In this document: positions 1 through 6,548 of the stretch, in pieces
Position numbering within the stretch: position 1 is the stretch's first letter
Layout: every line of letters starts with the position of its first letter
Source of the DNA: JABEVB01 sp049965775
Lineage (GTDB): Bacteria > Planctomycetota > Phycisphaerae > WQYP01
DNA: 8,964 nucleotides
Assembly (NCBI GenBank): GCA_049965775.1
Contig: JBMFVX010000128.1
Span: forward strand, 1-8,964
Direction: 5' to 3'
Notes under the pieces: generated by a model
Seen by the model: the letters and a program-made list of their open reading frames with translations, nothing else
Databases searched by the model: none
What the model was told of the DNA's origin: nothing
Position numbers and translations under genes: made by a program

Positions 1-117
1 AACACCTTGATTTTACAGGGTGCAAGGCCTGCGCGCAAGGCCCAAGATCACAATACCTATGAAATATCCGGGCTAACTCACAGCATTTTTGCGATGTTTA
101 AAGCTTAACTGATAAAA
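1..117. other. Upstream non-coding region, no gene seen
   Basis: I see no convincing coding sequence here. The stretch has a short direct repeat, GCAAGGCC at 22-29 and 35-42, which can also form a weak 5-bp stem (26-30 with 38-42). ATGTTTAAA at 94-102 matches 8 of 9 bases of the palindrome arm at 138-146 and could be an accessory regulator half-site. Whatever gene lies to the left ends outside the window. Confidence 0.5.
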
Positions 118-146
118 TTGAAACATAAGTTTGCATAATGTTTCAA
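118..146. promoter_or_regulatory. Palindromic operator, candidate DeoR-type binding site
   Basis: TTGAAACAT (118-126) and ATGTTTCAA (138-146) form a perfect 9+9 bp inverted repeat with an 11-bp spacer. The arms are 20 bp apart start to start, about two helical turns, as expected for a dimer on one DNA face. The right arm lies between the -35 and -10 elements of the proposed promoter and the spacer covers the -35, so binding would block transcription. DeoR-family operators are often AT-rich with TTTC/GAAA cores, and a DeoR-family gene closes this operon, so autoregulated repression is the simplest reading. The repeat is seen directly; the regulator assignment is inferred. Confidence 0.65.
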
Positions 147-159
147 ATTGTTGTACAAT
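131..159 (+). promoter_or_regulatory. Sigma70-like promoter of the BMC operon
   Basis: TTGCAT (131-136) and TACAAT (154-159) sit 17 bp apart, close to the sigma70 consensus in sequence and spacing. Transcription would begin near 166, leaving a 5' leader of about 48 nt before the pduL ATG at 214. This is the best promoter-like pair I noticed, and all genes downstream to 8336 are on the + strand with gaps of 123 bp or less, so one promoter could drive them all. It overlaps the 118-146 palindrome. Confidence 0.6.
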
Positions 160-213
160 ATTCCACAGTCATCCGATGAGACAGATCGGATACCAGCGTT
201 GGAGCATACGAAT

Positions 214-912
214 ATGTCTACTGCAACCGCACCTTTTGACCTTAATCGCAGCGTGGTGGAGCAGTTGGTGCGCCAAGCCCTGCAGCAGCGTTTAGGCGGT
301 GAAGGCCGGCTTATTCGCCCCGCCAGTCATAATGGTGGACCTAACCCTCTAGTGGTTAACGTTTCCGCTCGGCACATGCACATTTGCCAGGCAGATTTGG
401 AAGTGCTCTTTGGCCCGGGTGCCAAACTTACCAAACTAAAAGACCTCTATCAGCAAGGCGAGTTTGCCAGTGAGCAGGTTGTCAATATTATCGGCCCACG
501 CAGTCGGCTCATACCGGGCGTACGAATTCTTGGCCCCATTCGTGATTACACCCAGATTGAATTGAGCTATACCGATGGCATCTTCATGGGCTTGGACCTG
601 CCGCTGAGAATCAGCGGCGATCATCACGATACCCCGGGCACGGTGGTGGTTGGCCCGCATGGTGCTCTCAATCTGACCAAGGGCGTCATTCGAGCCATGC
701 GTCACGTTCATATGAACAAAGATGATATGGCCCACTACAAAGTAAAAGATGGCGACATGATGAAGTTGCACATTCAAGGCCCATGCGGTGTTGTGTTTGA
801 AAACCTCAAAGTGCGCGAGCATCCAAAGGTACGATTGGAAGTACATATAGACACCGACGAGGGCAACGCCTGCAACCTCGAGTCGGCCACACGAATTGAA
901 CTGCTGCGCTAA
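214..912 (+). CDS. pduL: PduL-type phosphate acyltransferase (BMC phosphotransacylase)
   Basis: 232 aa. It converts acyl-CoA and phosphate to acyl-phosphate and CoA, recycling CoA inside the microcompartment. The sequence matches the PTAC/PduL family across both half-domains. SARHMHI gives H54 and H56, RHVHMNKDD gives H164 and H166, and E116 lies in QIELS; in characterised PduL enzymes the equivalent His/Glu residues bind the two metal ions. Residues 9-27 form an amphipathic helix, the known encapsulation-peptide pattern, followed by a Gly/Pro-rich linker (about 28-45). I chose ATG 214 because GGAG (201-204) lies 9 nt upstream. The frame stays open back to TTG 148, but that codon has no ribosome site and lies inside the proposed promoter. 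It is the first gene of the operon. The natural substrate is inferred from context to be lactyl- or propionyl-CoA. Confidence 0.95.
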   Translation: MSTATAPFDLNRSVVEQLVRQALQQRLGGEGRLIRPASHNGGPNPLVVNVSARHMHICQADLEVLFGPGAKLTKLKDLYQQGEFASEQVVNIIGPRSRLIPGVRILGPIRDYTQIELSYTDGIFMGLDLPLRISGDHHDTPGTVVVGPHGALNLTKGVIRAMRHVHMNKDDMAHYKVKDGDMMKLHIQGPCGVVFENLKVREHPKVRLEVHIDTDEGNACNLESATRIELLR

Positions 913-929
913 ACCGGTTGGTCCGGTTT
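911..929 (+). other. Perfect intergenic hairpin after pduL
   Basis: AAACCGG (911-917) pairs with CCGGTTT (923-929) around a 5-nt loop. The stem begins within the pduL stop codon. No T-run follows, so it does not look like a terminator. A role in mRNA processing or stability between pduL and the shell genes is possible. Confidence 0.55.
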
Positions 930-968
930 GGCTGATGCATATAGATGTTCTTACCCAAAGGAGTTTTC

Positions 969-1262
969 ATGTCTCAAGCGCTCGGAATGATTGAAGTCAA
1001 GGGGCTGGTTTCGCTCATTGAAGCCAGCGATGCGGCTCTTAAGGCCGCCAGCGTGCAGATGGTTGGCTGGGACAAAATAGGTTCCGGTATGGTGACCACG
1101 TTCATCACCGGCGATGTCGGTGCGGTCAAATCGGCTATTGATGCCGCCGCCGAAGCTGCCGGAAAAATCGGCGAAGTGCTGGCCGTCCATGTAATTGCCC
1201 GCCCGCATGAAGACCTTGGCAACCTGCTGCCCAAGCCCAAGGCCGCCCCGGTCAAGAAGTAA
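969..1262 (+). CDS. BMC-H hexameric shell protein 1 (pore GSG)
   Basis: 97 aa, one BMC domain (pfam00936), forming hexameric tiles of the microcompartment shell. The N-terminal GMIEVKGLVSLIEASDAALK, the GDVGAVKSAIDAAAEAA helix and VIARPHEDL are typical. The pore loop is KIGSGM with GSG at 38-40, the same motif as PduA/EutM-type pores that pass small polar metabolites. Residues 85-97 form a Pro/Lys-rich tail (ending KPKAAPVKK) missing from the other two BMC-H proteins here. The start at 969 follows AAAGGAG (957-963) at 5 nt; an upstream in-frame extension to 945 would include this ribosome site and is rejected. The strong ribosome site fits an abundant structural protein. Confidence 0.96.
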   Translation: MSQALGMIEVKGLVSLIEASDAALKAASVQMVGWDKIGSGMVTTFITGDVGAVKSAIDAAAEAAGKIGEVLAVHVIARPHEDLGNLLPKPKAAPVKK

Positions 1263-1273
1263 GATTGTTACTG

Positions 1274-1333
1274 GCCGCAGCGGCGTTCGCTGGCGGCTCC
1301 TGGCATACATGACATGCGGGCCTTGCTGCCCGC
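1274..1333 (+). other. Two GC-rich hairpins between shell genes 1 and 2
   Basis: The first stem pairs 1274-1282 with 1288-1297 (9 bp, one bulged G at 1292, 5-nt loop). The second pairs GCGGGC (1316-1321) with GCCCGC (1328-1333) around a 6-nt loop. Neither is followed by a T-run. Their place directly upstream of the second shell gene suggests mRNA stabilisation or processing rather than termination; this is inference. Confidence 0.5.
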
Positions 1334-1359
1334 CTGAAAACAAACAAAGGAACCGCACT

Positions 1360-1623
1360 ATGTCACAAGCACTTGGACTCATCGAAACCAAAGGTCAAAC
1401 CGGCATTATTGAAGCCACCGACGCCATGCTCAAAGCGGCGAATGTAAGCCTCGTTAAGAGCATTCAAATTGGCGGCGCGTTCGTCACAGTTATCGTCAAA
1501 GGCGATGTCGGTTCGGTCAAAGCCGCCGTTGAAGCCGGCGCTGCCGCCGCTCAAAAGGTCGGCGAGCTTGTCGCCTCGCACGTCATTGCGCGGCCGACTG
1601 AAGGCCTGATCGAAAATTTCTAA
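1360..1623 (+). CDS. BMC-H hexameric shell protein 2 (pore GGA)
   Basis: 87 aa, a single BMC domain (pfam00936) over the whole length. It shares MSQALGxIExKG with shell protein 1 and has GDVGSVKAAVEAGAAAA and SHVIARPTEG as expected. The pore loop is IQIGGAF with GGA at 38-40, lacking the hydroxyl found in protein 1, so its pore chemistry should differ. The start at 1360 follows AAAGGA (1346-1351) at 8 nt. The open frame reaches back to 1195, overlapping shell gene 1 out of frame, but that part does not resemble the family. The two shell genes are consecutive, 97 bp apart, and probably arose by duplication. Confidence 0.96.
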   Translation: MSQALGLIETKGQTGIIEATDAMLKAANVSLVKSIQIGGAFVTVIVKGDVGSVKAAVEAGAAAAQKVGELVASHVIARPTEGLIENF

Positions 1624-1713
1624 GACGATGGCAATGGCGATTTTCAGCGGCACGCAGTTTGGTACTGGCGCGCCTATGCGCACCGCCGATTGTGAGTTTC
1701 ATCAGAGGTTTTG

Positions 1714-2892
1714 ATGCTGGTTTTGGTGGCCAATTTAGGAAGCACGAGCTTTAAGTATAAGCTCTTCAACATGGCCCGCGCCGAGCAGGTGCTGGCCGAG
1801 GGCGCTTCTGACCGCATCGGCCTTGCGGAAAGCACATGGGTATTTCAGCCCGCCAACGGCCCACGTCAAACGGGTGCGGCTAAACTTGCCGACCATGGCG
1901 CCGCCATTGAGCTTCACCTCAAGCAACTTGTGGATGCCGGCATCATCGCCCGCATGGAAGACGTAAACGCCATCGGCTTTAAGGCCGTTCATGGCGGCCC
2001 GCTGGATGTGGCCCGCGTGGATGAGCGGGTGTTGGCCGTGATGGAGCAATTTTCGGATGTTGCCCCCGCGCATAACCCGCCCTATATCGCGGCGATGCGG
2101 GCTTTCGGCCAGCGATTGCCGCAGACGCCACTGGTGGCCGCGTTTGAAACCGCCTTTCATCGCACCATTCCGCAGGCCCGACGAACGTATGCCATTCCTC
2201 ACGAATGGACCGAAAAGCTCGGCATTCAAAAGTATGGCTTTCATGGCGCATCACACCGTTACATTGCCACCCGAATGGCCCAACTCATGCCCGAAGCCCG
2301 CCGCATTATTTCTTGCCACCTAGGCGGAAGTTGCAGCATTACCGCCATTGAACACGGCGCAAGCGTCGCCCACAGCTTTGGCATGACCGTACAAACCGGC
2401 TTGCCGCAGGCCACCCGCGTTGGAGATTTTGACACCTTCGCATTGCTTAAGCTCCTGCAGAGCGGGCTGACGCTGGACGCCATCTGGAAACGGCTCGGCA
2501 AAGAAAGCGGCCTGTTGGGCATGAGCGGCATCAGCAGCGATTGCCGCGAGGTTGAGGCTGCGGCTCACCGCGGCGACGCGCGGGCACAACTCGCTCTGGA
2601 TGTATTTGTCGAATCGGTGCGTCAATACATCGGCTCTTACCTGGCCGTGCTCGGCGGGGCCGATGCCATTGTTATGACCGGTGGAATCGGCCAGCACGCT
2701 GCAAACCTTCGCGGTCGTATGCTTGCCGGCTTTGAATATGCCGGAATTGTGCTCGACGCCAAGCGCAATCACGACGCCCGCGGCGAAATTCGAATCGAAG
2801 CCGCCGCAAGCCGTACCGCTTTGTGGATTGTGCCCACCAACGAAGAATTGATTGTCGCGAGGCAAACCGTAGCGGTGCTCGCGGCAGCATAA
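1714..2892 (+). CDS. ackA: Acetate kinase family protein (acyl-phosphate to ATP)
   Basis: 392 aa, full length for the acetate kinase family (ASKHA fold). It makes ATP from an acyl-phosphate, here probably lactyl- or propionyl-phosphate supplied by PduL. The N-terminal phosphate motif NLGSTSFK gives N7, S10, S12 and K14. Other conserved sites are AVHGG (91-95), AHNPP with H120, YGFHGASH with H177, CHLGGSCSIT (201-210), ATRVGDFD with R235, and NEELIVAR near 376-383. Two usual catalytic positions differ: the Arg of HRVVHGG is K90 and the Asp of FDTAFH is E145. The start at 1714 follows AGAGG (1704-1708) at 5 nt; a TTG lies one codon upstream. There is no encapsulation-peptide-like extension, so the enzyme may act in the cytosol. 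True acetate specificity is unproven. Confidence 0.93.
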   Translation: MLVLVANLGSTSFKYKLFNMARAEQVLAEGASDRIGLAESTWVFQPANGPRQTGAAKLADHGAAIELHLKQLVDAGIIARMEDVNAIGFKAVHGGPLDVARVDERVLAVMEQFSDVAPAHNPPYIAAMRAFGQRLPQTPLVAAFETAFHRTIPQARRTYAIPHEWTEKLGIQKYGFHGASHRYIATRMAQLMPEARRIISCHLGGSCSITAIEHGASVAHSFGMTVQTGLPQATRVGDFDTFALLKLLQSGLTLDAIWKRLGKESGLLGMSGISSDCREVEAAAHRGDARAQLALDVFVESVRQYIGSYLAVLGGADAIVMTGGIGQHAANLRGRMLAGFEYAGIVLDAKRNHDARGEIRIEAAASRTALWIVPTNEELIVARQTVAVLAAA

Positions 2893-2898
2893 ATATTG

Positions 2899-2942
2899 AG
2901 CAGGCCGGACGTTCCGACCTGCTGGATCGGCCAAAATGGCCG
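2899..2942 (+). other. Tandem hairpins between ackA and shell gene 3
   Basis: The first hairpin pairs AGCAGG (2899-2904) with CCTGCT (2918-2923), then after a C-A mismatch CGGA (2906-2909) with TCCG (2913-2916), around a 3-nt loop. The second pairs CGGCCA (2928-2933) with TGGCCG (2937-2942) around AAA. TTTTT follows at 2950-2954, 7 nt after the second stem, and runs into the next gene's ribosome site. This spacing is loose for a rho-independent terminator. A partial attenuator or an mRNA-processing element is more likely. Confidence 0.55.
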
Positions 2943-2965
2943 CGGAAACTTTTTAGGAGCCAATT

Positions 2966-3229
2966 ATGGCGCAGCAAGCAATAGGCATGATTGAAACCAA
3001 AGGTCTTATCGCCGCGGTGGAAGCCGCCGATGCGGCACTCAAGGCCGCCAATGTGCAGTATGTAGGTCAGCACCGCGTAGGCAACGGGCTTGTGGCCATT
3101 ACCTTCACCGGGGATGTGTCGGCCATTAAAGCCGCCATTGAAGCCGGCTCCGCTGCGGGTGGAAAGCTGGGGCAGATAGTCTCTACCTCGGTCATCGCCC
3201 GGCCGCATGAAGACACCACCAAGCTTTGA
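2966..3229 (+). CDS. BMC-H hexameric shell protein 3 (pore GNG)
   Basis: 87 aa, one BMC domain (pfam00936). GMIETKGLIAAVEAADAALK, GDVSAIKAAIEAGSAAG and SVIARPHED match the family and its two local paralogues. The pore loop is HRVGNGL with GNG at 39-41 and a nearby His-Arg pair (H36, R37), so an amide-lined and more basic pore than the GSG and GGA pores of the other two is predicted. The start at 2966 follows AGGAG (2955-2959) at 6 nt. Separation from the first two shell genes by ackA, with hairpins just before it, may allow a different expression level. Confidence 0.96.
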   Translation: MAQQAIGMIETKGLIAAVEAADAALKAANVQYVGQHRVGNGLVAITFTGDVSAIKAAIEAGSAAGGKLGQIVSTSVIARPHEDTTKL

Positions 3230-3251
3230 TTGGATCCAAATGTCTTCGTTT

Positions 3252-3289
3252 CGGGCAAGCGTCGCTCTGAGGCGCGATAGACGCGCCCG
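3252..3289 (+). other. Hairpin in the 123-bp gap before the aldehyde dehydrogenase
   Basis: CGGGC (3252-3256) pairs with GCCCG (3285-3289), then after an AA bulge GCGTC (3259-3263) pairs with GACGC (3280-3284), leaving a 16-nt loop. A 10-bp palindrome TTGGATCCAA occupies 3230-3239, and a weak GGGC/GCCC pairing lies at 3300-3318. No terminator T-run and no clear promoter pair were seen in this gap, the longest in the operon. Confidence 0.45.
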
Positions 3290-3352
3290 ATTACCTTATG
3301 GGCGAGCGATAATTGCCCGGCAGAGCTTTCTTAACAAATAGGATGTTCAGTT

Positions 3353-4753
3353 ATGGACAGCGCTTTAGTTGAATCTGTGGTGCGCGAAGTGCTTGAACGC
3401 CTTGCGGGCGGCGGCAGCTCTACCCCAGGCGCCGGCAACTCCCACGGCGTATTCAAGGACGTTGGCGATGCCGTGAACGCCGCCAACAAGGCCCAAAGAC
3501 AACTTGCCAAAGCCGGCATGGAGGTGCGCGACGGCATCTGCCGTATGCTTAAACGCATCGCGGTACAAAATGCCGATGTGTGGGGCCGTGTGGAACTGGA
3601 AGAAAGCAAGGTGGGCCGGCTTGATCATAAAATAGCCAAACTCCACCTTCTCACCAAAGTGCCGGGCGTGGAGTTTCTGAAGACCGGTGCGCACAGCGGC
3701 GACAATGGCATCGCCCTCGATGAAGCGGCTCCGTGGGGCGTCATCGGCGTGGTGACGCCTGTTACCCATTCCATTCCAACCCTCACCGCCAATGCGATTA
3801 ATATGATTGCCGCAGGCAATGCGCTTGTGGCCAACGCCCATCCGTCAGGCTACCGCTGTGCGGTAGAGGCTGTGCGTACGTACAATCGCAGCATCGCTGA
3901 GACGTATGGCATAGATAACCTGATCTGTATTATAGATCCCCCGACGCTCGAATCGGCCAATGCCATATTTGAACATCCCGATGTTCCGCTGCTGGTCATT
4001 ACCGGCGGGCCGGCTGTGGCCCGCGCCGCTTTGGCTCAAAAAAAGCGGGCTATCGTGGGCGGCCCCGGCAATCCGCCCGTGGTTGTGGATGCCACCGCTG
4101 ATTTGGACCGGGCGGCCCGCGGCATTATTGCCGGTGGAGGTTTCGACAACAATTTGCTCTGCATTGGCGAAAAGGAAGTGTTTGTCGTTGAATCCGTCTT
4201 CGATAAAATGATGGACGCCATGAGCCACGCCGGCGCACTGCGGCTCAACGCCCGACAAATTGAACAACTGACCAAAAAAGCCTTCACCTGGAAGGATAAC
4301 CACTTTGCCGTAAGCAAAGACCTTGTCGGCAAAGACTGCCGCGTGCTGGCTGAGGCTGCGGGCACAACTTGCACTGTGGGCGTGGACCTGCTTTTCGGCG
4401 AAACCGATGAATCCAACCCATTTGTACCCGAAGAACAAATGATGCCATTTGTGCCTTTTGTTCGCGTAAAAAACACCGATGAGGCCATCGCCATGGCGCT
4501 TAAACATGAACATGGCTTTGGGCACACCGCCATTATTCATAGCAACGACCTGGCCACTATTACCCGGATGGGCCGCGTGATGAACACCACGCTGCTGGCG
4601 GTAAACGGCCCCAGCACCGCGTGCCTGGGCATTGGAGGCGAGGGATATCCGAGCTATACCATCGCCACGCCCACCGGCGAAGGCGTTACCAACCCGTTGA
4701 CGTTTACCCGATTCAGACGCATGAGCGTAAGCGGATCTCTGCGCGTGGTCTAA
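3353..4753 (+). CDS. CoA-acylating aldehyde dehydrogenase, PduP/EutE type, with encapsulation peptide
   Basis: 466 aa, matching the usual length of PduP. It oxidises an aldehyde to acyl-CoA with NAD+; in this context L-lactaldehyde to lactyl-CoA is likely. Residues 4-18 (ALVESVVREVLERLA) form an amphipathic helix followed by a Gly/Ser/Pro linker, the classic N-terminal cargo tag. The catalytic Cys is C270 in DNNLLCIGEKEVF. WGVIGVVTPVTHSIPTLTANAI and MIAAGNALVANAHPS are family hallmarks, with TGGPAVARAAL and GGPGNPPVVVD in the nucleotide/CoA region. The general-base Glu of hydrolytic ALDHs is not apparent, as expected for acylating enzymes. The start at 3353 follows AGGA (3340-3343) at 9 nt. 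It is the core signature enzyme of the locus and feeds PduL. Confidence 0.95.
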   Translation: MDSALVESVVREVLERLAGGGSSTPGAGNSHGVFKDVGDAVNAANKAQRQLAKAGMEVRDGICRMLKRIAVQNADVWGRVELEESKVGRLDHKIAKLHLLTKVPGVEFLKTGAHSGDNGIALDEAAPWGVIGVVTPVTHSIPTLTANAINMIAAGNALVANAHPSGYRCAVEAVRTYNRSIAETYGIDNLICIIDPPTLESANAIFEHPDVPLLVITGGPAVARAALAQKKRAIVGGPGNPPVVVDATADLDRAARGIIAGGGFDNNLLCIGEKEVFVVESVFDKMMDAMSHAGALRLNARQIEQLTKKAFTWKDNHFAVSKDLVGKDCRVLAEAAGTTCTVGVDLLFGETDESNPFVPEEQMMPFVPFVRVKNTDEAIAMALKHEHGFGHTAIIHSNDLATITRMGRVMNTTLLAVNGPSTACLGIGGEGYPSYTIATPTGEGVTNPLTFTRFRRMSVSGSLRVV

Positions 4754-4765
4754 ACACCACGCTGC

Positions 4766-4791
4766 GGCCGGTTGCCATGTGGCTGCCGGCC
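4766..4791 (+). other. Strong hairpin after the aldehyde dehydrogenase
   Basis: GGCCGG (4766-4771) pairs with CCGGCC (4786-4791) and, after a short mismatch, GCC (4774-4776) with GGC (4781-4783) around ATGT. The ATG at 4779 lies in the loop and lacks a ribosome site, which argues against its use as the next gene's start. No T-run follows. Confidence 0.5.
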
Positions 4792-4811
4792 CAACACTAT
4801 GGACGAACGCA

Positions 4812-5636
4812 ATGACGCAAATAGACCCAGTTTTAATTAAGCGCATCACCGAGGCGGTGATGGCCGAGCTTGGTCGGCGTGGCGACGCTTCCGCAGTCAT
4901 GGCGTCAAATGCCGCCGCCATTCACGCTCCCATGGGTATTTGCACAGGCGACTACTCCAAGTTTCCGGAGCTTGCCAACCGAACAGATTTGACCGCAGCC
5001 AAGCCGACAGCCACAACTGCAGTCATAGCCACGGCCACAGCCCCGGTACCGCCCAAGCCCACCGTTTTTACTGGTATGGTCACCGCCCGACAACTTGCCG
5101 ATGTCCGCGGCACGGTATATCTCACCGCTTCGGCGCGATTAACGCCGCTAGCGCAAGACCTGGTTCGCGAGCGAAATATCGCCGTTGAAGTCGTTGCGAC
5201 ACAATCAGTCAACGCCGGTAAGCATTGGCTCTGCTGGATACAGGGTCACTGCGCCACAGCGGCCAGCCTCATAACCGAACTGGGTGGCCGCCCTCTGCCC
5301 ATCGGCAATAAGCCGGAAAATTTGCTGGCGGCAATCCGGCAGGCAGCCGGCGACATCCGCTCGCTTAAAGCGCAACTGGCCATACTGTTTGTGCCCGCTG
5401 CCGCCGGCGCCGTGTGCTTTGCCAACCGCTGCCGCAGCTTGCGGGCCGTTGTGGGAACCTGCGAGCAGGCGGTTCAGGAAGGGATTGATATGCTCGGAGC
5501 CAATGTACTGGTGCTGGAGTATCCGCATCTTAATGCCCAGCGCATGCGGCAACTGGTTATGCAGTTTATACAATCATCAGGTCGGCCGGACGCAACGCTA
5601 CAGCGCCAGCTTGCACAATTGGCCGCCTGCGACTGA
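4812..5636 (+). CDS. BMC-associated protein with TPLA motif and degenerate RpiB-like domain
   Basis: 274 aa. Residues 5-23 form an amphipathic helix resembling a cargo tag. Next come GICTGDYSKFPEL (42-54) and a low-complexity Ala/Thr/Pro linker (61-83). Residues 88-128 (MVTARQLADVRG...SARLTPLAQDL) resemble the short N-terminal unit of EutT and EutQ. The C-terminal part (about 138-262) aligns by eye with RpiB/LacA sugar-phosphate isomerases: AILFVPAAAGAVCFANR matches the GILICGTGIGMSIAANK region, and ANVLVLE matches DANVLALG. The active-site Cys falls at V194 and the usual HND motif is replaced by MLG, so isomerase activity is unlikely. Function is unknown; a luminal scaffold or sugar-phosphate-binding cargo is possible. 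ATG 4812 is preferred over ATG 4779, which lies in a hairpin loop; its ribosome site is weak (GGA at 4801-4803). Confidence 0.82.
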   Translation: MTQIDPVLIKRITEAVMAELGRRGDASAVMASNAAAIHAPMGICTGDYSKFPELANRTDLTAAKPTATTAVIATATAPVPPKPTVFTGMVTARQLADVRGTVYLTASARLTPLAQDLVRERNIAVEVVATQSVNAGKHWLCWIQGHCATAASLITELGGRPLPIGNKPENLLAAIRQAAGDIRSLKAQLAILFVPAAAGAVCFANRCRSLRAVVGTCEQAVQEGIDMLGANVLVLEYPHLNAQRMRQLVMQFIQSSGRPDATLQRQLAQLAACD

Positions 5637-5677
5637 TAAAGACACTGGAGACATCACAACTTTTTAAGAGGTGAATT

Positions 5678-6535
5678 ATGGCAATGGTTAACGAATTTCA
5701 AATCCGCAAGGAAATGTGCGATGTGGGCCACCGCATATGGATGCGCGGCTATTGTGCCGGCAACGAGGGCAACCATTCGGTACGCATCGGCGATGATCGC
5801 GTGCTGTGCACTCCCACCGGAGTGTCCAAGGGGTTTCTCTCGCCCGACCAGATAACCGTGTGCGACATGGACGGCAAACAGATAGACACCCACAACAAAA
5901 TGAAACGCACCAGTGAAGTGCTGTTGCACCTGCAAATTTACAAGGCTCGCCCGGATGTACGATCGGTGGTTCATTCGCATCCGCCGCACGCTACAGCGTT
6001 CGCCATCGCCAATATTCCCATTCCCGAAGGCATTCACCCGGAGGCCGAAGTATTTCTGGGCCGCGTGCCAATGGCCAAATACACCACCCCCAGCTACAAG
6101 GAGCTTGGCGAATCGGTTGTGGCGCTCATCAACAAAGAAACCAACACCGTGATGATGGGCAACCATGGATCGGTCTGCTTCGACACCTCGCTTATCGGGG
6201 CGTATTACAAGCTTGAAATTCTGGATGCCTACTGCCGCATATTGCTATTGTCGCGCCAACTTGGACGCGTCAATCAGCTTTCCGCCCAGGAAATGGTGGA
6301 ACTCCTGAAAGTCAAAGAAAAGTTCGGCATTCCCGATCAACGCCTTGCGTGCGCAAGCAAAGGCTGCGTAGGCTCAGATAACGAACCCTTCCTAGCCACC
6401 GTCGAAGGCCCCCAACGCACCGCCTGCGCCTGCGAAGATGGCACGGTTGAACAGAGCAACAAGGTTAATGCCGCCGAACTTGAGGCGATGGTGCAGCAGG
6501 TCACAAACCAGATTATGGCCGGCCTCAAAAAATAA
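5678..6535 (+). CDS. Class II (zinc) aldolase, fuculose/rhamnulose-1-phosphate type, with C-terminal cargo tag
   Basis: 285 aa against about 215 for E. coli FucA. It is expected to cleave L-fuculose-1-P or L-rhamnulose-1-P to DHAP and L-lactaldehyde. The aldolase domain covers about residues 5-205: GNEGNHSVR (28-36), TPTGVSKG (45-52), catalytic E80, and zinc ligands H99, H101 (HSHPPHATAF) and H163 (GNHG). Residues 206-285 are an extension with four Cys (225, 230, 250, 252; CX4C and CXC), then an amphipathic helix from about 264 to 282 that looks like a C-terminal encapsulation peptide. ATG 5678 follows the strong ribosome site AAGAGGTGA (5666-5674). The related AraD epimerase and MtnB dehydratase families cannot be excluded from sequence alone, but the BMC setting favours aldolase. 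Confidence 0.9.
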   Translation: MAMVNEFQIRKEMCDVGHRIWMRGYCAGNEGNHSVRIGDDRVLCTPTGVSKGFLSPDQITVCDMDGKQIDTHNKMKRTSEVLLHLQIYKARPDVRSVVHSHPPHATAFAIANIPIPEGIHPEAEVFLGRVPMAKYTTPSYKELGESVVALINKETNTVMMGNHGSVCFDTSLIGAYYKLEILDAYCRILLLSRQLGRVNQLSAQEMVELLKVKEKFGIPDQRLACASKGCVGSDNEPFLATVEGPQRTACACEDGTVEQSNKVNAAELEAMVQQVTNQIMAGLKK

Positions 6536-6548
6536 TTGGAGCTTTATT

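Noticed and set aside
60..80. Sequence around 60-80 resembling an insertion-sequence end
   Set aside because: The impression rests on memory of similar termini; no partner repeat or transposase was found nearby.
148..213. Upstream extension of pduL from TTG 148
   Set aside because: It starts inside the proposed promoter, has no ribosome site, and ATG 214 with GGAG at 9 nt gives the expected cargo-tag N-terminus.
2320..3208. Antisense open frames over ackA and shell gene 3
   Set aside because: They overlap clear genes, carry no recognisable domain and lack ribosome sites.
4779..4811. ATG 4779 as start of the RpiB-like protein
   Set aside because: It is in the loop of a strong hairpin with no ribosome site; ATG 4812 gives the cargo-tag helix directly at the N-terminus.
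3845..4921. Long open frame on the - strand (358 codons)
   Set aside because: It lies antisense to the well-supported aldehyde dehydrogenase and shows no family motifs; it is a by-product of GC-rich codon use.
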